DNA of 64,000 nt from the NCBI GenBank assembly GCA_963726775.1, contig CAVSDL010000001.1, forward strand, positions 62,001 to 126,000, read 5' to 3'. How positions within the stretch are numbered: the first letter of the stretch is position 1; each line of letters starts with the position of its first letter. This stretch comes from CAIWHR01 sp963726775. GTDB lineage: Bacteria > Pseudomonadota > Gammaproteobacteria > Burkholderiales > Casimicrobiaceae. Below, piece by piece: positions 1 through 9,391 of the stretch. The translations under genes were made by a program, and so were the position numbers. A model generated the notes under the pieces. That model made no database searches. It worked only from the letters and a program-made list of their open reading frames with translations, and was not told the origin of the DNA.

Positions 1-1
1 C

Positions 2-2137
2 GCCAGGGACATCCCGGGCAAGAACGACTACGGCCCGGTGATCGCCGACGACCCGATCTTCGCCACCGCGCTGGTCCAGTATTACGGTCAGTCGATTTTC
101 GCCGTCGCCGCGACGACGACGGAGCAGGCACGCCGCGCCGCCCGGCTCGCGACGATCGAATACGAAGACCTCAAGGCCAACCTGACCGCGAAAGCCGCGC
201 TCAAGGAGCAGTCGTTCGTGCTGCCTACCGAGCGCCTGGTGCGCGGCAATCCGCGTGCGGCGATCGCCAGTGCGCCGCACCGATTGCAGGGAGCGATCCG
301 TATCGGCGGCCAGGATCAGTTCTACCTCGAAGGCATGATCGCCTACGCGATTCCCAGAGAAGACCACGGAATGCTGGTCTACAGCTCGACGCAGCATCCG
401 GGCGAAGTGCAGCATCAGGTTGCGCATGCGCTCGATGTGCAAGCCAAGGATGTCGTCGTCGAATGCCGGCGCATGGGGGGCGGTTTCGGCGGCAAGGAGA
501 GCCAACCGGGTCTGTTCGCGTGCGTCGCCGCACTGCTCGCGCAGAAGACCGGCCGCGCGGTCAAGCTCCGAGTCGATCGCGACGACGACATGATGATGAC
601 CGGCAAGCGGCACGATTTCGAGACCGAGTACGAGGTCGGCTTCGACGACGACGGCCGCATTCTCGGCGTCGATTTCGTGCTGGCCGGTCGCTGTGGATAT
701 TCTGCCGACCTCTCCGGTTCGATCAACGACCGCGCGATGTTGCACAGCGACAACTGTTACTACCTCGACAACGTCAGCATCCTTTCCTTTCGCTGCAAGA
801 CCAACACCGTATCCAACACGGCCTTCCGCGGCTTTGGTGGCCCTCAGGGGATGATCGGCATCGAACAGGTCATCGACGAAATCGCCCGTCATCTCGGCCG
901 CGATCCGCTCGACGTGCGGAAGCAGAACTTCTACGGCATCGACGAGCGCAATGTCACTCACTACCAGCAGAAAATTGTCGACAATGTGATTCAGGACATC
1001 GTCGGCCAGCTCGAAGCGAGTTCCGACTATCGCAAAAGGCGCGAGGAGATTCGCAGCTTCAACGCGCAGAGCCCGTGGCTGAAACGCGGGATCGCCCTGA
1101 CGCCCGTCAAATTCGGCATCTCGTTCACGGCGACCCACCTCAACCAGGCCGGCTGCCTGCTGCACGTCTATACCGACGGCACGCTGATGCTGAACCATGG
1201 CGGAACCGAGATGGGCCAAGGGCTCTTCACCAAGGTCGCGCAGGTGGTCGCCGAAGAGCTGCAGGTCGACATCGATCGCATCCGGATCACGGCTTCCGAC
1301 ACGAGCAAGGTCCCCAATGCGTCGCCGACCGCAGCATCATCGGGCGCCGACATGAACGGCAAGGCGGCGCAGGCGGCGGCGCAGGCGCTCCGGGAACGGC
1401 TCGCGAAATTCGCCGCCGAGCACTTCAAAGTGGCGCCGGAGTCGATCGCCTTCCGCAACAATCGCGTTCATGCCGGCGACAAGTCGATCACCTGGAACGA
1501 GCTTGTCAAGCTCGCCTACTTCGCGCGCGTGTCGCTATCGGCGACAGGCTATTATCGGACGCCCAAGATCGGCTATGACCGCAAGACCTGGAGCGGGATG
1601 CCGTTCTTCTATTTCTGCTACGGCGCCGCGGTGTCCGAGGTCGTCATCGACACCCTGACCGGTGAAAACCGACTGCTTCGCGTCGACATCCTGCACGATG
1701 TCGGCAAGTCGCTGAATCCGGCGATTGACATGGGGCAGATCGAGGGCGGCTTCATCCAGGGCATGGGGTGGCTCACGATGGAAGAACTGAAATGGAACGA
1801 CAAGGGCAAATTGACCACCTACGCACCCTCGACGTACAAGATACCGGTCGCGAGCGACCTGCCCCCTGTGTTCAATGTCAGGATCTACGAATCCGGCATC
1901 AATGCCGAGGATTCGATCTTCCAGTCCAAGGCCGTGGGCGAACCGCCGCTGATGCTCGGCATTTCCGCGTTTTACGCGATTCGCGACGCGATCGCGAGCG
2001 TCTCCGATTACAGCCTCAGCCCGCACCTCGATGCGCCGGCCACGCCGGAGGAGATCCTGCTGTCGATCGAGGAACTGAAGGCACGCCACGCCAAAGAGGG
2101 CAGCCGGCGAAAGTCAGTCGCGGAGCTGACCTCGTGA
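2..2137 (+). CDS. xdhB: xanthine dehydrogenase, molybdenum-binding large subunit (5' partial)
   Basis: Large (molybdopterin) subunit of xanthine dehydrogenase, which oxidises hypoxanthine and xanthine to urate. The frame is open from the first complete codon of the window (reads ARDIPGKNDYGPV), so roughly the first 70 residues lie outside; an internal ATG at 38 is not the true start. Seen in the sequence: the glycine-rich Mo-cofactor loop MGGGFGGKE, then FRGFGGPQ, GGTEMGQGLF, and near the C-terminus VGEPPLMLG, which carries the catalytic Glu of the family. It overlaps xdhC by four bases (GTGA), so the two are translationally coupled. The FAD/Fe-S subunit xdhA should lie just upstream, outside the window. 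Confidence 0.95.
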   Translation, partial: ARDIPGKNDYGPVIADDPIFATALVQYYGQSIFAVAATTTEQARRAARLATIEYEDLKANLTAKAALKEQSFVLPTERLVRGNPRAAIASAPHRLQGAIRIGGQDQFYLEGMIAYAIPREDHGMLVYSSTQHPGEVQHQVAHALDVQAKDVVVECRRMGGGFGGKESQPGLFACVAALLAQKTGRAVKLRVDRDDDMMMTGKRHDFETEYEVGFDDDGRILGVDFVLAGRCGYSADLSGSINDRAMLHSDNCYYLDNVSILSFRCKTNTVSNTAFRGFGGPQGMIGIEQVIDEIARHLGRDPLDVRKQNFYGIDERNVTHYQQKIVDNVIQDIVGQLEASSDYRKRREEIRSFNAQSPWLKRGIALTPVKFGISFTATHLNQAGCLLHVYTDGTLMLNHGGTEMGQGLFTKVAQVVAEELQVDIDRIRITASDTSKVPNASPTAASSGADMNGKAAQAAAQALRERLAKFAAEHFKVAPESIAFRNNRVHAGDKSITWNELVKLAYFARVSLSATGYYRTPKIGYDRKTWSGMPFFYFCYGAAVSEVVIDTLTGENRLLRVDILHDVGKSLNPAIDMGQIEGGFIQGMGWLTMEELKWNDKGKLTTYAPSTYKIPVASDLPPVFNVRIYESGINAEDSIFQSKAVGEPPLMLGISAFYAIRDAIASVSDYSLSPHLDAPATPEEILLSIEELKARHAKEGSRRKSVAELTS

Positions 2138-3198
2138 TCGACTGGGTACGCACGCTGCACCGCCTCGCCGACCAGGGAGAGAAGGCGGTGGTCGTCACGG
2201 TCGCCGGCACCAGAGGATCGGCGCCGCGCGGGCCTGGGACCAAGATGATCGTCACCACCGGCGAAACCTACGGAACGATCGGCGGCGGCCACCTCGAGCA
2301 CCAATCAATAGCGATCGCGCGCGACCTGGTCGCCAGCGGCGGGCACGCGGCAATGCGCCGCTTTACGCTGGGCGCGAGCTTGGGGCAGTGCTGCGGCGGC
2401 GTGGTGAACCTGCTTTTCGAGCCGGTGGTCGACGCGGCGCCCTGGCTGGGCACGTTGGCCGCGCTGCAAAGCGACAGGATTTCCTGCGTGCTGGTTCGTG
2501 AGGTGCGCGGCGACGCGGTGAAAGGCAATCTCATTGTAACGGCCGAGCGCATCCTCGGCTCCCTTGGCGCCGCGCTCGATGCGCCAGCTCAGGATCTGGC
2601 GCGCGCGATGCTCGCAGACGGTGACAGCCCCCGGCTGCACGAAGTCGGCGGTCCGGCCGCAGCCGCTTCGCTGTACTTCGAGCCCCTGCATGTCCCGGAC
2701 TTCCGCGTTGTGCTATTCGGCGCGGGCCATGTGGGAAAGGCGCTGGTGCACGCGCTTGCCGACCTGTCCTGCCGCATTACCTGGGTCGACAGCCGTGACA
2801 ACGAGTTTCCACGCGGCATAAAGGACAACGTCTCGGTCGTCTGTACCGACGAACCCGAAGCCGAGGTGGACGGTGCCGCACCGAATAGCTATTTTCTCGT
2901 CATGACGCACAGCCATGCGCTGGACCAAGCACTCGCCGAGCGCATCCTGCGCCGCGGCGATTTCGCGTACTTCGGACTCATTGGCTCGATATCCAAGCGC
3001 CGGCAATTCGAGCGGCGGATGGCCGGCCGTGGGGTGCCGCCCGCGCGTTTCGCAGCCATGACGTGTCCCATCGGCGTGCATGGCATCGACAGCAAGGAGC
3101 CTGCCGCAATCGCGATTGCAGTGGCGGCCGAGATCTTGCGGGTGCGGGAACGCCGGGCGGCAACGATGGCAACGCCGGCAAAGGCGCAGCGCGCGTGA
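2134..3198 (+). CDS. xdhC: xanthine dehydrogenase accessory protein XdhC
   Basis: XdhC binds and sulfurates the molybdenum cofactor and inserts it into XdhB. It is 354 residues from a GTG that overlaps the xdhB stop; this start is chosen because the frame upstream only reads through xdhB and the protein begins at the conserved VIDWVRTLHRLAD. Visible motifs are VTVAGTRGSAPRGPG and GGGHLEHQSI in the N-terminal XdhC/CoxI domain, CCGG around residue 87, and a Rossmann-like VLFGAGHVGKAL near residue 195 that opens the C-terminal XdhC_C domain. Its place directly behind xdhB is the usual one. Confidence 0.93.
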   Translation: MIDWVRTLHRLADQGEKAVVVTVAGTRGSAPRGPGTKMIVTTGETYGTIGGGHLEHQSIAIARDLVASGGHAAMRRFTLGASLGQCCGGVVNLLFEPVVDAAPWLGTLAALQSDRISCVLVREVRGDAVKGNLIVTAERILGSLGAALDAPAQDLARAMLADGDSPRLHEVGGPAAAASLYFEPLHVPDFRVVLFGAGHVGKALVHALADLSCRITWVDSRDNEFPRGIKDNVSVVCTDEPEAEVDGAAPNSYFLVMTHSHALDQALAERILRRGDFAYFGLIGSISKRRQFERRMAGRGVPPARFAAMTCPIGVHGIDSKEPAAIAIAVAAEILRVRERRAATMATPAKAQRA

Positions 3199-3256
3199 CG
3201 CGCGACGCGCGACGGTACTTCGCTCGACGCCCCTACGGCCGCGGGGAGAACGCTCG

Positions 3257-4846
3257 ATGACGACGCAGGCACAGGCGGTCGCCGCGGAGACCCCGCGGAT
3301 CGAGTTGCGCGGCATCACCAAGATCTATCCGGCCGTCGTCGCCAACAAGGACGTTTCGCTCGTTGCGCTGCCCGGCGAGATCCATGCAGTGCTGGGCGAG
3401 AACGGCGCCGGCAAGAGCACGTTGATGAAAGTCATCTACGGCGTGGTCAAGGCCGATGCGGGCGAAATGTTCTGGGAAGGCAAGCCGGTGATGGTGGCGA
3501 ACCCCGCGCACGCGCGCGACCTCGGCATCGGCATGGTGTTCCAGCACTTCTCGCTGTTCGAGACGCTGACCGTCGTCGAGAACGTTGCTCTCGCGCTACC
3601 GGGAAAGCCGGAATTGTCCGCGCTGGCGAAGCGCATCACCGAGGTGTCGGAGCGCTACGGTCTGCCGGTCGATCCGCGCCGCCTCGTGCATTCGCTGTCG
3701 GTCGGCGAGCGCCAGCGTGTCGAAATCACGCGCTGCCTGCTCGTCAATCCGAAGCTCCTCATCATGGACGAGCCGACATCGGTGCTGACGCCGCAGGCGG
3801 TGCGCAAGCTGTTCGAGACGCTGCGCCAGCTTTCCGCGGAGGGCTGCAGCATCCTCTACATCAGCCACAAGCTCGACGAGATCCAGGAGCTATGCACCAA
3901 TGCGACGGTGCTGCGCGGCGGGCAGGTGACGGGCCATTGCGATCCGCGGCAGGAAACGCCGAAGACCATGGCGCGGATGATGATCGGCAAGGACCTGCCG
4001 CATCCGCAGCACGGTGAGCCGAACCCGGGCGAGGCGCGCCTCGTCTTCGCCGGCCTCTCGCGCGAGGCGGACGATCCTTTCGGCACGCACCTGAAGGACA
4101 TCCACCTCACCGTGCGCAGCGGCGAGATCGTCGGAATCGCCGGCGTGTCGGGCAACGGCCAGCAGGAGTTGCTGGCCGCGATTTCCGGCGAGCAGCAACT
4201 CGCTGAGAAGCACCCGATCATCGTCTGTGGCACCGAAGCCGGGCGGACGGGCCCGGCCGAACGGCGACAGCTCGGCATGTGCTTCGTGCCCGAAGAGCGG
4301 CTCGGACGCGGCGCAGTGCCGCGGATGTCGCTGGCCGACAATGCACTGCTCACCGCACACCGGCAGGGTTACGTGCGCCACGGCCTGATCCAGTTCGCCG
4401 AGGTCAACGAATTCGCCGAGCGCTGCATCAAGGACTACAGCGTCAAGTGCGGCGGTGCGCAGGCCGAGGCGAAAAGCCTTTCGGGAGGCAACCTGCAGAA
4501 GTTCATCGTCGGCCGCGAGATCATGCAGAGCCCGAAGGTCCTCGTCGTGGCGCAGCCCACGTGGGGTGTGGACGTCGGTGCGGCGGCGTTCATCCGGCAG
4601 AAGATCATCGACCTGCGCAACGAAGGCGTGGCGATTCTCGTGGTTTCGGAGGAGCTCGACGAACTGTTCGAGATCTCCGACCGGATCGCGGTGATCGCCA
4701 AGGGCCGCCTGTCGCCCGCCAAGCCGATCAAGGAAACCAACGTCGAGGAGATAGGCGTCTGGATGAGCGGCATGTGGCCGGACGCCGGCGACGAAGCGCA
4801 TTTCTCGCCCGCCCACGAGGAGGCCCGCCGTGCGGCTCAGGCTTGA
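3257..4846 (+). CDS. BMP-family purine/nucleoside ABC transporter, ATP-binding protein
   Basis: Tandem ABC ATPase of about 529 residues that powers a simple-sugar/nucleoside (BMP/NupA-type) importer. The first cassette has Walker A GENGAGKST, signature LSVGERQR and Walker B LLIMDEPTS. The second is degenerate in Walker A (GVSGNGQQE) but keeps LSGGNLQKF and VLVVAQPTWGVDVG, the pattern usual for this family. The ATG at 3257 has GGGGAGAA eight bases upstream and starts before the first cassette; the longer frame upstream overlaps xdhC. Two permeases and a BMP binding protein follow. The setting between xdh and puuD points to purine or urate uptake, which is inferred. Confidence 0.92.
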   Translation: MTTQAQAVAAETPRIELRGITKIYPAVVANKDVSLVALPGEIHAVLGENGAGKSTLMKVIYGVVKADAGEMFWEGKPVMVANPAHARDLGIGMVFQHFSLFETLTVVENVALALPGKPELSALAKRITEVSERYGLPVDPRRLVHSLSVGERQRVEITRCLLVNPKLLIMDEPTSVLTPQAVRKLFETLRQLSAEGCSILYISHKLDEIQELCTNATVLRGGQVTGHCDPRQETPKTMARMMIGKDLPHPQHGEPNPGEARLVFAGLSREADDPFGTHLKDIHLTVRSGEIVGIAGVSGNGQQELLAAISGEQQLAEKHPIIVCGTEAGRTGPAERRQLGMCFVPEERLGRGAVPRMSLADNALLTAHRQGYVRHGLIQFAEVNEFAERCIKDYSVKCGGAQAEAKSLSGGNLQKFIVGREIMQSPKVLVVAQPTWGVDVGAAAFIRQKIIDLRNEGVAILVVSEELDELFEISDRIAVIAKGRLSPAKPIKETNVEEIGVWMSGMWPDAGDEAHFSPAHEEARRAAQA

Positions 4847-5927
4847 AACAAGGGCGGAACCGTCCCGGCTGATGGGGTACCTTTCGCCGCTGCTCGCGGC
4901 GGTGCTCACGATTGTCGCGGGATTCATTCTGTTCTCCGCGCTCGGCAAGAATCCGGTGGAAGCCTTCTATACGTTCTTCGTCCATCCGATCCGCGATCAG
5001 AACGGCGTCGCCGAATTGCTGCTCAAGGCGTCGCCGCTGATGCTGATCGCGGTCGGCCTGGCGTGCGGCTATCGCGCGAACGTCTGGAACATCGGCGCCG
5101 AGGGCCAATTGGTGCTGGGTGCGATCTTCGCCGGCGGCGTCGCGCTGCACTACCACGGCAGCGACAGCACGCTCGTGCTGCCGGCGATGATCGTCGCCGG
5201 CGCGATCGGCGGCATGCTGTGGGCGGCGATTCCGGCGCTGTTGCGCACACGGTTCAACACCAATGAGATCCTCGTCAGCCTGATGCTCGTGTACGTCGCC
5301 AATTTCCTGCTTTCGTGGCTCGTGCATGTGCCGTGGCGCGACCCCGAAGGTTTCAACTTCCCGCAGTCGAAGCAGTTCACCGAGACCGCCCTCTACCCGA
5401 TGCTGGTCGACGGTACGCGTCTGAATGTCGGATTCCTGATTGCGCTCTGCGCGGTGGCTGCGGGTTACGTTTTTCTCAACCGCAGCTTTCTCGGATTCCA
5501 GTTGCGTGTCGCCGGCCTTGCCGACGCTGCGGCGAAATACGCGGGTTTCAACGCGAGCCGGATGATCTGGCTCGGCTTGCTGCTGGGCGGCGGCGCCGCC
5601 GGGATTGCGGGCATGGGTGAAGTCGCCGGCCCGATCGGCCAACTGTTGCCGTCCGTTTCGCCGGGCTACGGTTTCGCCGCCATCATTGTCGCCTTCGTCG
5701 GACGGCTGCACCCGATAGGCATCCTGCTCGCGAGCCTGCTGATGTCGCTGCTCTATCTCGGCGGCGAGGCCGCGCAGATGGGGTTGAATCTGCCGTCTGC
5801 CATGACCGGGCTGTTCCAGGGAATGCTCCTGTTCTTCCTGCTGGGCTCCGACGTCTTCATCAACTACCGGATCAAGCTGATTCGGCCGCCCAAGGCAACG
5901 CCCGCGATCACGGGGGCCGCCGCATGA
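4830..5927 (+). CDS. ABC transporter permease (BMP/nucleoside type), first subunit
   Basis: Inner-membrane permease of 365 residues in the BPD_transp_2 (RbsC/NupB-like) family. About eight to ten hydrophobic segments are visible, starting at LSPLLAAVLTIVAGFILF. Family hallmarks are GYRANVWNIGAEGQL and, towards the end, GYGFAAIIVAFVGRLHPIG. The start is a GTG with GAGGAGGC six bases upstream, inside the end of the ATPase gene (17-base overlap), so translation is coupled. It pairs with the following permease to form a heteromeric channel. Confidence 0.92.
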   Translation: MRLRLETRAEPSRLMGYLSPLLAAVLTIVAGFILFSALGKNPVEAFYTFFVHPIRDQNGVAELLLKASPLMLIAVGLACGYRANVWNIGAEGQLVLGAIFAGGVALHYHGSDSTLVLPAMIVAGAIGGMLWAAIPALLRTRFNTNEILVSLMLVYVANFLLSWLVHVPWRDPEGFNFPQSKQFTETALYPMLVDGTRLNVGFLIALCAVAAGYVFLNRSFLGFQLRVAGLADAAAKYAGFNASRMIWLGLLLGGGAAGIAGMGEVAGPIGQLLPSVSPGYGFAAIIVAFVGRLHPIGILLASLLMSLLYLGGEAAQMGLNLPSAMTGLFQGMLLFFLLGSDVFINYRIKLIRPPKATPAITGAAA

Positions 5928-6844
5928 TCGACAATATCATCCCGATCCTTGCCGCCGCCATCGCCGCCGGCACGCCGCTCGTGTTCGCGGCGCTTGGGGA
6001 GCTCGTCACCGAGAAAGCCGGTGTCCTCAATCTCGGCTGCGAGGGCATGATGCTGGTCGGCGCGATTGCCGGATTCGCCGCGGCGTCCATCACGGGCAAC
6101 CTGTGGATAGGCATCGTGGCCGGCATGGCCGCCGGGGCCGCGATGTCGGGCATCTTCGCCGTTCTTACCCTGAATCTGATGGCCAATCAGGTCGCGTCCG
6201 GCTTGGCGCTCACGCTGTTCGGCGTGGGCCTGTCGGCGTTCGTGGGCAAGCCTTTCGAGAGCATTTCGCTCCTCCGCGACGGGCCGTTCGAGGTGCCGTT
6301 GCTGGCCCGGATCCCGGTGCTCGGAGACATCCTGTTCAAGCAACACTTCCTCGTCTACGTTTCCTGGGCATTGTTCGCCGCAATCAGCTGGTTCCTGTAC
6401 CGGAGCCGCGCGGGGCTGGTGCTGCGCGCCGTCGGCGAGTCGCCGGAGTCGGCGCACGCGATCGGTTACCCGGTGATCCGCATCCGCTATCTCGCGACGC
6501 TGTTCGGCGGCGCGATGGCCGGACTGGGCGGCGCGCATCTGTCCGAGTTCTACGCGCCGATGTGGGTCGAGGGGATGGTGGCGGGCCGCGGCTGGATTGC
6601 GCTCGCACTCGTCGTTTTTGCCACCTGGCGCCCCGCGCGGGTGATGGTCGGCGCGTACCTTTTCGGTGGCGTGACGATCGCGCAGTTTTTCGCGCAGGGC
6701 GCCGGCATCGACGTGACATCGCAGTTCCTCTCCGCGCTGCCTTACCTTGCGACGATCATCGTCCTCGTCTTCATCTCGCGCAACGTCAATACCATTCGTC
6801 TCAATTCGCCGGTCTCGCTGGGCCGGTCGTACCGCCCCGATTGA
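5924..6844 (+). CDS. ABC transporter permease (BMP/nucleoside type), second subunit
   Basis: Second permease, 306 residues, ATGA overlap with the first. It shows the characteristic LVFAALGELVTEKAGVLNLG signature of this subfamily followed by further hydrophobic helices; the stretch AHLSEFYAPMWVEGMVAGRG is the conserved late cytoplasmic loop. Together with the ATPase, the first permease and the binding protein it makes a four-gene importer. Substrate specificity cannot be read from the permease; purine, nucleoside or urate is inferred from the neighbours. Confidence 0.92.
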   Translation: MIDNIIPILAAAIAAGTPLVFAALGELVTEKAGVLNLGCEGMMLVGAIAGFAAASITGNLWIGIVAGMAAGAAMSGIFAVLTLNLMANQVASGLALTLFGVGLSAFVGKPFESISLLRDGPFEVPLLARIPVLGDILFKQHFLVYVSWALFAAISWFLYRSRAGLVLRAVGESPESAHAIGYPVIRIRYLATLFGGAMAGLGGAHLSEFYAPMWVEGMVAGRGWIALALVVFATWRPARVMVGAYLFGGVTIAQFFAQGAGIDVTSQFLSALPYLATIIVLVFISRNVNTIRLNSPVSLGRSYRPD

Positions 6845-6906
6845 CAGGGGCCGCCATCGCCAACTTCGAACTCGAGGACCCGCCTGCCCACGGACTCCCG
6901 ACAAAC

Positions 6907-6936
6907 CCCGGGTGGAGGCACTGCAAACCACCCGGG
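6907..6936 (+). terminator. intergenic hairpin between permease and binding-protein genes
   Basis: CCCGGGTGG at 6907-6915 pairs perfectly with CCACCCGGG at 6928-6936 (9 bp, 12-nt loop), followed by a short CTTTTTC run near 6950. It lies in the 134-base gap before the binding-protein gene. It may be an attenuator or an mRNA-stabilising hairpin that lets the binding protein be made in excess of the permease; the role is inferred. Confidence 0.45.
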
Positions 6937-6978
6937 ATCCACGCAGCACCTTTTTCGACTCACCGAGGAGAACATCGC

Positions 6979-8076
6979 ATGAAACGCATCAGCAGAACGG
7001 CGCGCTTTTTCGTCGGCCTCGTCGCCGGCAGCGCGCTTGGCTTGGGAGCAGGCGGCAGCGCCGCGGCGCAGGAACCGCTCAAGATCGGATTCGTGTATGT
7101 GAGCCCGATCGGTGACGCCGGATGGACGTATCAGCACGACCAGGGCCGCAAGGAGATGGAGAAGGCGCTGGGCGCCAAGGTCGTCACGAAGTACGTCGAG
7201 AACGTGCCCGAAGGCGCCGATGCCGAGCGCGTGATCCGGGAGTTCGCCGCGAGCGGGAACAAGCTGGTGTTCACGACTTCGTTCGGCTACATGAACCCGA
7301 CGATCAAGGTTGCGGCGCAGTTCCCGAACGTCACGTTCGAGCATGGGACCGGATACAAGATGGCCAAGAACGTCGGCATCTACAATGCGCGATTCTACGA
7401 GGGACGTTATCTCTGCGGCGTCATCGCGGGCAAGATGTCCAAGACCAATGTTGCCGGCTACGTCGCCGCGTTTCCCATTCCCGAAGTCGTGCAGGGCATC
7501 AACGCGTTCGCACAAGGCATGCGCAGCGTCAATCCCAAGGCCGAAGTCAAGGTGATCTGGGTGAACTCGTGGTTCGACCCGGGCCGCGAGCGCGAGGCGG
7601 CGAACACGCTGCTCTCGCAGGGTGTGGACGTCATCACGCACCACACCGATTCCACGGCCGTGGTGCAGGCCGCGGAGGAAAAGGGCAAGTACGCGTTCGG
7701 GTACCACTCCGACATGTCGAAGTACGGGCCGAAGGCGCACCTGACCGCCACGACCCACCAGTGGGGCGCCTACTACACGAAGGTGGCCAATGACGTGATC
7801 GCCGGAAAGTGGAAGTCCACCAGCACCTGGGGTGGTCTCAAGGAAGGGATGATCAAGCTTTCACCGCTCAATCCGGCGGTGCCGAAGGATGTCGCCGATC
7901 TCGTTGCCGCGAGGGAAAAGGCAATGATCGCCGGCACGCTGCATCCGTTCCAGGGCCCGGTCAAGGACAATACCGGCAAGGAACGCGTCGCCGCCGGCAA
8001 GACGATGAGCGACGACGACCTGCAGAAGATGGACTTCTACGTCGAAGGCGTGCAGGGCAGCCTGCCCAAGAAGTAA
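6979..8076 (+). CDS. BMP family ABC transporter substrate-binding protein
   Basis: Periplasmic binding protein of 365 residues in the BMP (basic membrane protein, PnrA-like) family that binds nucleosides or purines. It has a cleavable signal peptide (MKRISRTARFFVGLVAG, then AAAQE) and continues with KIGFVYVSPIGDAGWTYQHD, the classic start of the mature domain. The stretch NVGIYNARFYEGRYLCGVIAG and GVDVITHHTDS are further family landmarks. The ATG is preceded by GAGGAG nine bases upstream. It is the fourth gene of the importer and lies just before puuD, consistent with uptake of a purine that is then degraded. Confidence 0.93.
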   Translation: MKRISRTARFFVGLVAGSALGLGAGGSAAAQEPLKIGFVYVSPIGDAGWTYQHDQGRKEMEKALGAKVVTKYVENVPEGADAERVIREFAASGNKLVFTTSFGYMNPTIKVAAQFPNVTFEHGTGYKMAKNVGIYNARFYEGRYLCGVIAGKMSKTNVAGYVAAFPIPEVVQGINAFAQGMRSVNPKAEVKVIWVNSWFDPGREREAANTLLSQGVDVITHHTDSTAVVQAAEEKGKYAFGYHSDMSKYGPKAHLTATTHQWGAYYTKVANDVIAGKWKSTSTWGGLKEGMIKLSPLNPAVPKDVADLVAAREKAMIAGTLHPFQGPVKDNTGKERVAAGKTMSDDDLQKMDFYVEGVQGSLPKK

Positions 8077-8127
8077 TACGCGGCGCGCCTGACACACCCG
8101 GCTCGCTCGAACGGCGGGCCGGATCCC

Positions 8128-8146
8128 TCGCTCGCCCGGCGAGCGA
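8128..8146 (+). terminator. short GC-rich hairpin before puuD
   Basis: TCGCTCGC at 8128-8135 pairs with GCGAGCGA at 8139-8146 across a 3-nt loop, in the 111-base gap between the binding-protein gene and puuD. No T-tract follows, so this may be a weak terminator or only a processing/stability element. Confidence 0.35.
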
Positions 8147-8187
8147 TTGCCCAAGGCCGCTGGACGGCAACCTCTGAGGTATCGCCC

Positions 8188-9378
8188 ATGGAAGCGTACA
8201 TCCTCGACTGGCTCAACCTGCTCGTACGCTGGCTGCACCTCATCACCGGGATTGCGTGGATCGGCGCGTCGTTCTACTTCGTGATGCTGGACAGCTCCCT
8301 GTCGCCGCCGAAAAAGGAGGAAGACGCGAAGCGCGGCGTCTTCGGCGAGCTGTGGGCGGTCCACGGCGGCGGTTTCTATGTGAGCCAGAAATTCCTGACC
8401 GGGCCGAAGGGCGAGCCGCTCTCGGAGAATCTGCATTGGTCGAAATGGGAGGCGTACACGACGTGGCTCTCGGGGATGGGGCTGATGGCGATCATCTACT
8501 GGTGGGGCGCCGGCTCCTACCTGATTGACAAGGGCGTGCTGGCGCTCTCGCCGGCCACGGCGATCGGCATCAGCATGGCGTTTCTCGCCGGCGGCTGGGT
8601 CGTCTACGACACGCTGTGCAAGCTTCTCGAAGGCCGCGAAAACCTGCTGGCGGGACTCGTACTGGCGCTGGTGATCGCCGCCACCTGGGCGCTGTTCAAC
8701 ATCTTCGGCGCGCGCGCGGCCTTCGTTCACGTCGGCGCGATGATCGGCACGATCATGGTGGCAAACGTGTTCTTCCACATCATCCCGGGCCAGAAGAAGA
8801 TGGTCGCCGACATTCGTGCGGGCCGCGAACCGGATCCGAAGCCCGGCATCATCGGCAAGCAGCGATCGGTGCACAACACGTATTTCACGCTGCCGGTGCT
8901 GTTCGTGATGATCAGCAACCACTACCCGATGACCTACAGCCACCCCTACGGCTGGGCGGTGCTGGGCGTGATCATGCTGGCGGGCGTGCTGATCCGGCAG
9001 TTCTTCGTGTTGCGGCATCGCGGCACGGTGAAATGGGCGCTTCCCGCCGCGGGCGTGGCGCTGCTCGCGGGGCTGGCGATCGCGATCGCGCCGAAACCCG
9101 TCGATCCCGGCAGCGGAAAGGTCACGTTCGCCCAGGTGCAATCGTTATTGAACCAGCGCTGCGTCCCCTGTCACGCCGCGCAGCCGACGCAGGAAGGCTT
9201 CGTGCAACCACCCAAGGGCATCCTGCTGGAAACGGCGGACCAGATCGCGGCCAACGCGCCCAAGCTGGCCGAGACCGTCGGCAACCTGTACATGCCCATC
9301 GGCAACATGACGCAAATGACCGACGGCGAACGTGCGCTGGTCGCTCGATGGTTTGCGCAAGGCGCTCCCGTCAAGTGA
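8188..9378 (+). CDS. puuD: PuuD-like urate hydroxylase/oxidase, membrane protein with C-terminal cytochrome c
   Basis: Integral membrane protein of 396 residues matching the PuuD family, which oxidises urate to 5-hydroxyisourate and passes electrons to the respiratory chain. The first ~300 residues hold about seven to eight membrane helices with conserved HLITGIAWIGASFYFVMLD and histidines in HNTYFTLPVLF and HYPMTY. After a last helix comes a periplasmic monoheme cytochrome c domain with CVPCH near residue 329 and a possible distal Met in MPIGNM. Start ATG 8188 follows a GAGG element. Its position after xdh and the importer fits the step xanthine to urate to hydroxyisourate; the downstream HIU hydrolase and OHCU decarboxylase are not in the window. 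Confidence 0.88.
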   Translation: MEAYILDWLNLLVRWLHLITGIAWIGASFYFVMLDSSLSPPKKEEDAKRGVFGELWAVHGGGFYVSQKFLTGPKGEPLSENLHWSKWEAYTTWLSGMGLMAIIYWWGAGSYLIDKGVLALSPATAIGISMAFLAGGWVVYDTLCKLLEGRENLLAGLVLALVIAATWALFNIFGARAAFVHVGAMIGTIMVANVFFHIIPGQKKMVADIRAGREPDPKPGIIGKQRSVHNTYFTLPVLFVMISNHYPMTYSHPYGWAVLGVIMLAGVLIRQFFVLRHRGTVKWALPAAGVALLAGLAIAIAPKPVDPGSGKVTFAQVQSLLNQRCVPCHAAQPTQEGFVQPPKGILLETADQIAANAPKLAETVGNLYMPIGNMTQMTDGERALVARWFAQGAPVK

Positions 9379-9391
9379 GCGCGAGGTTCGC

